DNA of 64,000 nucleotides from Mycocentrospora acerina (Eukaryota; Ascomycota; Dothideomycetes; Pleosporales), in the NCBI GenBank assembly GCA_022701365.1, contig JAKUHH010000207.1, positions 105,964-169,963 on the forward strand. The letters run 5' to 3'. The translations under genes and the position numbers were made by a program. Below are positions 58,316 to 64,000 of this stretch, in pieces (within the stretch, counting starts at the first letter, position 1; each line of letters begins with the position of its first letter). The notes under the pieces are model-generated. The model saw nothing but the letters and a program-made list of their open reading frames with translations, was not told the DNA's origin and did not search any database.

Positions 58316-58985
58316 CTACCTTACTAAAGAGCTAAGATAGATAGTCTTATTTCTTATTAGTAGAGTCTGTGTTTCTGCTATTCTTTTTTTGCTAGTAAAT
58401 AAGAGTTCTGTCTTAAAAGATTTAAATTTAATAGCACTTTCTTCTGCTTCTAAGAGCATAGCCTTAGCAGTTTTTTCTAGTATTGCTACTACTTTTTCTG
58501 TTATTACTGCTATTACTCCTATTACAATATTGTCTAAATAAGACATATTAAAAGTAGCAGGCCTAGGCTTGTAAATATCTCTAATATAGATTAGAAATTA
58601 GATAAGTAATATAGGAGATCCTTAAAGTATGCCTATCTTAATTCTGTCTAGTGCTTGTGTATTATTGTTAAATTTTAGTTATAAAAATCTATTGCTTAGG
58701 AAATACTTAACCTACTTAATAAATACTAAAGGCAGCCTTAATTTCTTACATATAGCTAGCAATTAATTAGTAGCAACGTAGTTAAAGGCTCCTTTAATAT
58801 CTAGAAATAGCAGGTCTGTAATTTTCTTACTAGCCTAGCCTGCCTCTACTTTTAACTGTAGTAAGAGGCAAGCATCTAGTGCTAATTTCTGCTTTCTGCA
58901 ACCTATTTAAATAAGTTAAAGGAGATCTACTTTTCCTGCTTTAGCAAGGTAACTAAGCCTAGTAGCTAGCATTTTTTTAAATGCT
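58316..58985 (-). pseudogene. LINE reverse transcriptase relic
   Basis: The palm region is recognisable with stops inside. It reads KMLATRLSYL, then RKQKLALDACLL, then GIL-stop-GSP (from GIPQGSP), FLIYIRDIY and SYLDN. The longest open piece is 76 codons (58316-58546), ending the domain with EESAIKFKSFKTELLF. It cannot make an active enzyme. Confidence 0.85.
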
Positions 58986-60263
58986 TTGCCTAAGCAGTTT
59001 AGCAGTAATATAACTCCATAGGACTTAGGTTAAGAGTAGTCCTTTTTATTTGCTTTAGGCAATATAACCCCTATTGCTTGTTGCTAGCATTAAGGGTAAT
59101 AGCCTATAGTAAATAGAATCTAATATAGTAACATAAATTCTAGAGTTTATTATTTATAAGCTTTTTAAATAATTGCAAAAGATAGTTTATCTGTGCTAAG
59201 AGCCTTTTTCTAAGAGCTAGAGAAGATAGTGTTATAGATCTCTATTTTTTCTAGTTTCTTAGGCTAGGCCTAGGCTTTATTTTGCTTATAGTTAGTCTAG
59301 TCTAAAGAGACTGTAGAGCTAGGTAGATTAAAAAATAGTAAAGTACTAAAAGCAGTATACTGCTTACTTAACTTCTTTATAACTAATATCTCTTTTCCTA
59401 TTGCAGTGTATTATAGAGGAAAGACTATTCTAACTATTCTCTCTTTTATATAATTAAAAGCTTTAAAAATATCTTTTTCTTATACTTTTTGCAGAAATAG
59501 ATTTTAGTGCTCTGTTTTCGCTATTTTTATATTTTTTAAATAGCTATTATATAGCCTATTTGCTTTTATTTTATTTTTTAAGCTAGAGCATAAGAGGTAG
59601 CGTTGCAAGGCTTTACTATAGAGTTTCCTCTTATTTGCTAGCTCTTTGCTCTACTAAGGCTTTAACCTTACACTTAGCTTTAGCTTAAGGATAGATTTAT
59701 TAGCTACTGTTTAAATAGTTAAAGTAAATAGCTTTGCTATACTGTTAATTTTTCTAGTTAGACTAGCTAGTATTTCTAGGTCTTTTAGCTATTGTTATTA
59801 TTATTATAAGGCCTCTATTTCTAGAGGCTTTTATTATATTTTATTTGTAGTAAACTTTAGAGTAATCTCTATATTAAAGATTTCTTAGTCTGCTTTTTCT
59901 AAAGCATAAGGTAGGTCTAAAATAGAATTTAAATATATTATTTATATAGAAATAGTAAAGTAGCTAATTAGTATATAGTTAGATCTAGTATCTTTACTTT
60001 TCTGCTAATTTTCTTAAGGGCTATTTCTAAAGCCTGCACTAAAAGCTAGGTTAATTACTAACTTAGCTCTAAGATTAGACCTATAAAATATTTGCTCTTA
60101 GTTAGTATTTAGTAGCTAGTAATTATACTTCTCTAACTACTCTACTAGCTGCTTAGCCTTTAGATTAAGATTTTATATAGCAGTATTATACTAAACGTAG
60201 TAGCTATTAAAGTTACTTGCTAGTAAAAAAGGTTATTTTTAATCTAGGCTTAAGAGCAGTTAT

Positions 60264-60550
60264 TGTAACGTTCACAACGTCACATCCTATCATTACCCCT
60301 GAGTCAACCGATACCTATCTGATAGCTACCCGTTTTGTACTCGCCCTTGAGGGCAATCCTAGGAAGGGGTATATAAGGTGGCAGCCTATGTAGTTTAAAT
60401 AAGTAGTTTTTCTGTATCCTTTTATATAAGACCTATAAGTATAGAGAATAGTATCTTTAGTTTACCCTCTAGTCCTAGCACTCCTATATGCCTAGTAGTA
60501 GACACTTCAGACCCTATTCGGATCACTCTCTTATAACCTGCGTTGTTACA
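60264..60550 (+). repeat. 5' LTR (TGTAAC...GTTACA) with TATA box
   Basis: A 287-base unit bounded by the inverted ends TGTAACG and CGTTGTTACA. It holds TATATAA at 60370-60376 as a promoter. After the LTR comes ATTAGGTTTC, the likely primer-binding zone. Unlike the rest of the block it keeps normal composition with CpG, TCA and CCA. No direct repeat of the flanks is visible. Confidence 0.75.
60370..60376 (+). promoter_or_regulatory. TATA box within the LTR
   Basis: TATATAA sits in a GC-normal context (GGGGTATATAAGGTGG) about 106 bases into the LTR, the usual place for the U3 promoter. Confidence 0.6.
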
Positions 60551-60608
60551 ATTAGGTTTCTTATCTTTTCCTTATATTATGTGTCAGCCTACGCCTGAGA
60601 GCGCACGG

Positions 60609-60630
60609 GTGCAAGCACGTGTGCTTGCAC
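60609..60630. repeat. Perfect 10-base inverted repeat in the element leader
   Basis: GTGCAAGCAC, two bases, then GTGCTTGCAC form a perfect palindrome just after the LTR, in the un-mutated leader. A further TAAGCAC follows. It could fold in the RNA leader or bind a protein dimer. Confidence 0.8.
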
Positions 60631-63258
60631 GTAAGCACTTAACTCCTATCTAGTCTCTAAGTCCTACACTCTTAATAATAAAATAAGTTCCTCCTAATTG
60701 TTTACTTATAGTTATAAGCCTAGATTGCTTTAGCAATTAATAAAACTTGTCTATCTTTTCTATCCTTTCTATAGCTGCTAGCAACACCTAGCTACAGCTA
60801 TCTATCTATCTATTAATCTATCTATTAATTAATCTATTAATTAATTATTACTAATTAATCTATTGTGTGTAAGACTATAGCAATAATAGCAACAGCAACT
60901 TAAGCAATAAGTAGTCTACTACTACTATTATAACACTCTGCAGTAACTTATTAGTTACTTAATTAACTGTTATTTTAGACAAACTAGCAGACTAAGAAGC
61001 ATAGTATTAACTATGCTAAGAAAGAGCTGTAGTAGACAGTATATAAGAGTACTATAATATTACTTAACTTAAAGATAAGCTACTTATATTTATAGCTCTT
61101 TAGAAACCTACTCTATAACAGGTTAAACTAGACATAATATCTATTAGTAACTTAAATATAGAAGAGAAAGCGCTCTATATTAAGCTGCTCTATAACTTAA
61201 GGCAAAAGTAGGCAAAGTATACTAAACTAAAATACAGGGAGAGTAAACTAATAATAGAGATTAGCAGCATAATTACTATATACTATCTCTATCTAATCTC
61301 TAATATAGAGGACTTATGTAGCAGGCTAATAGCCTTAAAGTAGCAGCTAGCACTAACTACTGCTATATAAGCTTAAAAGCTTATTATTAAATATAGAGCA
61401 CTGCAAGAGAAGCTTTAAAAAAGAAAAGTTAAATATTAGTTAGATAACTAGATTTATATTATTAACTAATATAGGTAGGCTAAACTACTTAAAACTATAG
61501 GCTATTAAGTATAAAATAACTTTCTAACTATAGTAAGAAGTATAGTACTAGAATAAGCTACAGCTGCTTACTAAGGCTTAATAGAAAAGAAGATCTTAAA
61601 AAAAGTAGAGACTATTAAATCTCTTATAGATTATATCTCTTAATTTAGGACCTACTACTAACATACTAGATAGGCTACTACTATACTACTAGGAATATTT
61701 ATAACCCTAGGCGTAGCACTAGGCTACTATAAGGCTTAAGCTTAAGGCTTAAGTTAAAGCTTAACTTAAGGCTTAGCTTATAGCTAAGGATAATAATAAG
61801 CTTTTAGTAATCTACAATTTACACTAAGGTATATATATAGAGATAAGCACTACTATTCTAAGTACTTCTATTTTATCTTAGATTAGCTAAAAAGCTTTAA
61901 GCTAAATAAGAAGAAGCTAGAGTATATAGCTAAAGCTCTAAAAGATAAAGAGTATGTTAAAAAAATAGAAAGAAGCCTTTTTTATAATAGCAAGATGCTA
62001 TTACTAGCTACTTAAGAACCTCTTAGTTTTAATAACAGTAAGTAGCTTAGTTACTTAGGTAAGAGCTTTATAACCTATTAATCCTTCTTAGCTATAAAGC
62101 TATACATAGAAGAGTACTAAGCTCTACTAATTATTAACTAATAGATCTTAAACTTAAGATTAAATATATATATACCTATAATACTACTAGCTTTAGTTAG
62201 ATAGAGACTAAGAAAGCTACACTTAGTAATATTATATATATAAGTAAAATAATAGTAGCTATCTAAGCTTAGAGCAAAATAACACTTAATGTTAATACTC
62301 TTTAAGGCCTAGGCTAAATTAAGCTTACTTATATTACTCTAGTAAAGAGCTTCTTTATAAATATTATTAGTCTCTTAAGATACTAAGTAGTAGGCATCTT
62401 ATTTAACTTAGAATAAGATATAGTCTATTTGCACTATCTATTAAATATTATGTGCTTACTGCAGCACCTACATAGCTATTAGCTAATAGATACTCTAGAA
62501 AGTAATAGACCTAAGCTTAGTAGCTTCTTAGCTACTTATAAGCTATAATATAGGCTAGCTTAAAGCCTAGTATATAGGTAAGCTTATAAACTATTAAGAA
62601 ATGATTAAAGGCTAATTTTAACTACTTATATTAATGCTTATAAGCTATTTATACATGCTTATAAGGATGTTATAGATTATTTATCTAATAATATTTAAGA
62701 TATAACCTTAAAGCCTAAGGCTAGAAGGCTTTAGCTCTTAAATTATAGTATATATATAGAAGCTAAGATAAATGCTTAAGTAAGTAAGAGAAAGCCTGTA
62801 GATTAAGCTATAAAGCTTTTTTACTAAATTATAATTAATTTAGTACAGCTCCTACTAATAAGAGAGGTGTGCTATAATAAAGATTACTATATACTATATA
62901 TAGTATATAAGCACTCTAAATAGCATAAGTTAGTAATACTTGTATAAAAGACACATACTATGCTCTTACTAGTACATAAAAGCTTAATAAATAAAATCTA
63001 ATATTAATTTAAGTATACTATTATTATACTAAAAATTAATAGTAAGTAAGGCTATAGTCTTAAGCTATATAAGATAGTAAAGCTCTTAAAACTTAAGATT
63101 AAGCTTTAAGCACCTAACACTCCTACTTAATTAGGACTAGCTAAAATAGTAAGTAATATTATTATTACTAAGGCTTAAGCAATTAGGCTATAAGTAGGCC
63201 TACTAAAATTACTATTAAATAAGCTAGTAATTACTACTATAAAGATTACTAATATTAC

Positions 63259-63800
63259 ACTTATATAAGCATTAAACTAGAAGACTCTACATAAGCTAGT
63301 CTTTAAAAAGTAACTATTAGTAGCTTACTTAGCTCTTATTAGCTATAAGGCATATATGCTTAATAAGAAGCTTTAATTAGTAAATAAGCTAGAAGCTAAG
63401 ACCTTTCTAAGTTACTTACTAAGCTATAACTTAACTAACATCTTTAAGATATAGCTACTTAAAATAAGCTATATTATTTAAGTAAGAGATATGCTATTCT
63501 AGTATAATAAGCTCTATAATAGTAAGTANTACTTATATAAGCATTAAACTAGAAGACTCTACATAAGCTAGTCTTTAAAAAGTAACTATTAGTAGCTTAC
63601 TTAGCTCTTATTAGCTATAAGGCATATATGCTTAATAAGAAGCTTTAATTAGTAAATAAGCTAGAAGCTAAGACCTTTCTAAGTTACTTACTAAGCTATA
63701 ACTTAACTAACATCTTTAAGATATAGCTACTTAAAATAAGCTATATTATTTAAGTAAGAGATATGCTATTCTAGTATAATAAGCTCTATAATAGTAAGTA
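63259..63800 (+). repeat. Exact 270-base tandem duplication around an N
   Basis: Bases 63259-63528 and 63531-63800 are identical as read, separated by N at 63529 and a T. A single unknown base between two perfect copies is the usual mark of unmerged contig ends, so this is probably an assembly artefact and not biology. Confidence 0.9.
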
Positions 63801-64000
63801 GTAGGCTAAGAGAGAGACTATCTTATAAGAGGAGATTAAGGTGCTTAATATTATTTAATAATAAGCTCTAGAGGTTAAGATTAATAAGCTACTACTACTA
63901 AGTTAACTAGACTACTAAAACACAGCCTAGGCTTATATAGTAGAGATAGATAATACTAAGCTAGTATAAAAAGTAGAAAGATATATAGTAGAGATAGCTA

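Larger units (their letters stand above)
56398..60263 (-). mobile_element. Tad1-type LINE retrotransposon, heavily mutated
   Basis: On the minus strand, stop-riddled frames still show reverse transcriptase: MLATRLSYLAKAG and CRKQKLALDACLLLL (about 58850-58985), then GSP, FLIYIRDIYKP and MSYLDNIVIGVI (about 58480-58640; the YxDD site reads YLDN). Further on is an RNase H domain (about 57300-57530): ILLYTDRLKQGEE...AAGY and LGQGLEIIDAKLYAIFR. This order is that of fungal Tad1-clade LINEs. A T run at 56399-56409, which is poly(A) in the element's sense, marks its 3' end next to normal host DNA. The 5' side meets the LTR at 60264; an endonuclease part should lie at about 59300-60260 but I could not read it clearly. 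Many TAG/TAA codons replace expected CAG/CAA/TGG, as from RIP. Confidence 0.82.
60264..64000 (+). mobile_element. Ty1/copia-type LTR retrotransposon, 5' part, mutated
   Basis: The element begins with a 287-base LTR and runs off the window. Its body is full of stops. At about 62350-62445 the plus strand reads INIISLLRY, stop, VVGILFNLE, stop, DIVYL, which matches the pre-integrase part of copia Pol (FxTNIVSLRRLRxxGIxFD). No 3' LTR is inside the window. The body shows the same loss of YCA/TGR words as the neighbouring LINE. Assignment to copia rests on this one motif. Confidence 0.6.

Noticed and set aside
2..64000. CRISPR array, rRNA operon or bacterial-type operon
   Set aside because: No spaced direct repeats or rRNA-like stretch are seen, and gene structure is fungal throughout.

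Overview
This is a 64 kb stretch of a filamentous ascomycete (Pezizomycotina) genome. The evidence is eukaryotic, fungal-style gene structure (many introns of 47-82 bases with GT...AG ends), a carbohydrate-active flavoenzyme with a fungal CBM1 module, a fungal rhodopsin-like receptor, a HeLo-like N-terminal protein, and a block of transposons destroyed by a RIP-like C-to-T process. Most intergenic DNA is AT-rich and long (1-3 kb). I cannot fix the species; a plant-associated or wood-associated lifestyle is an inference from the cellobiose-dehydrogenase-like gene.

Layout. 2-1666: 3' part of a secreted GMC oxidoreductase with CBM1. 3597-6095 (-): C2H2 zinc-finger gene with apparent breaks. 7277-8256 (-): glyoxalase-like protein. 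10709-11455 (+): J-domain protein. 13126-14671 (-): seven-helix receptor-like protein. 15736-16997 (-): secreted nitrilase. 20099-22101 (+): CocE/X-Pro-dipeptidyl-peptidase-like hydrolase with a one-base frame break. 24537-25506 (+): NmrA-like protein. 27403-32639 (-): a 1699-residue coiled-coil protein, divergent from an F-box-like gene (33152-34543, +). 35665-36336 (+): GPI-anchored wall protein. 36868-38418 (+): HeLo-like N-terminal-domain protein. 38789-40519 (-): Dal5-type MFS transporter. About 41020-41660 (-): ankyrin-like relic. 41784-42278 (+): DUF4267 membrane protein. 43853-45112 (+): Vps62-domain protein with a beta-rich, aerolysin-reminiscent C-terminus. 48421-49523 (+): second NmrA-like protein. 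51150-52292 (-): secreted TRI14-like propeller. 55106-56149 (+): zinc-less MDR oxidoreductase.

From 56398 to the end the window is transposon graveyard: a minus-strand Tad1-type LINE (reverse transcriptase plus RNase H, poly(A) at its 3' end) butting against the 5' LTR of a plus-strand Ty1/copia-type element. Both bodies are full of stop codons and appear to have lost nearly all YCA/TGR trinucleotides, whereas RCA/TGY are kept. The LTR and about 90 bases after it are spared. A single N at 63529 is followed by an exact 270-base repeat of the sequence before it, most simply an assembly join.

There is no operon-like system. The genes are independent: secreted or wall-facing proteins (oxidoreductase, nitrilase, GPI protein, TRI14-like protein), membrane proteins (receptor, MFS, DUF4267), redox enzymes and regulators. 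The items most worth a second look are the context-restricted RIP signature, the spared LTR, the exact 49-residue repeats in the coiled-coil protein, the secreted nitrilase and the Vps62/aerolysin-like protein.
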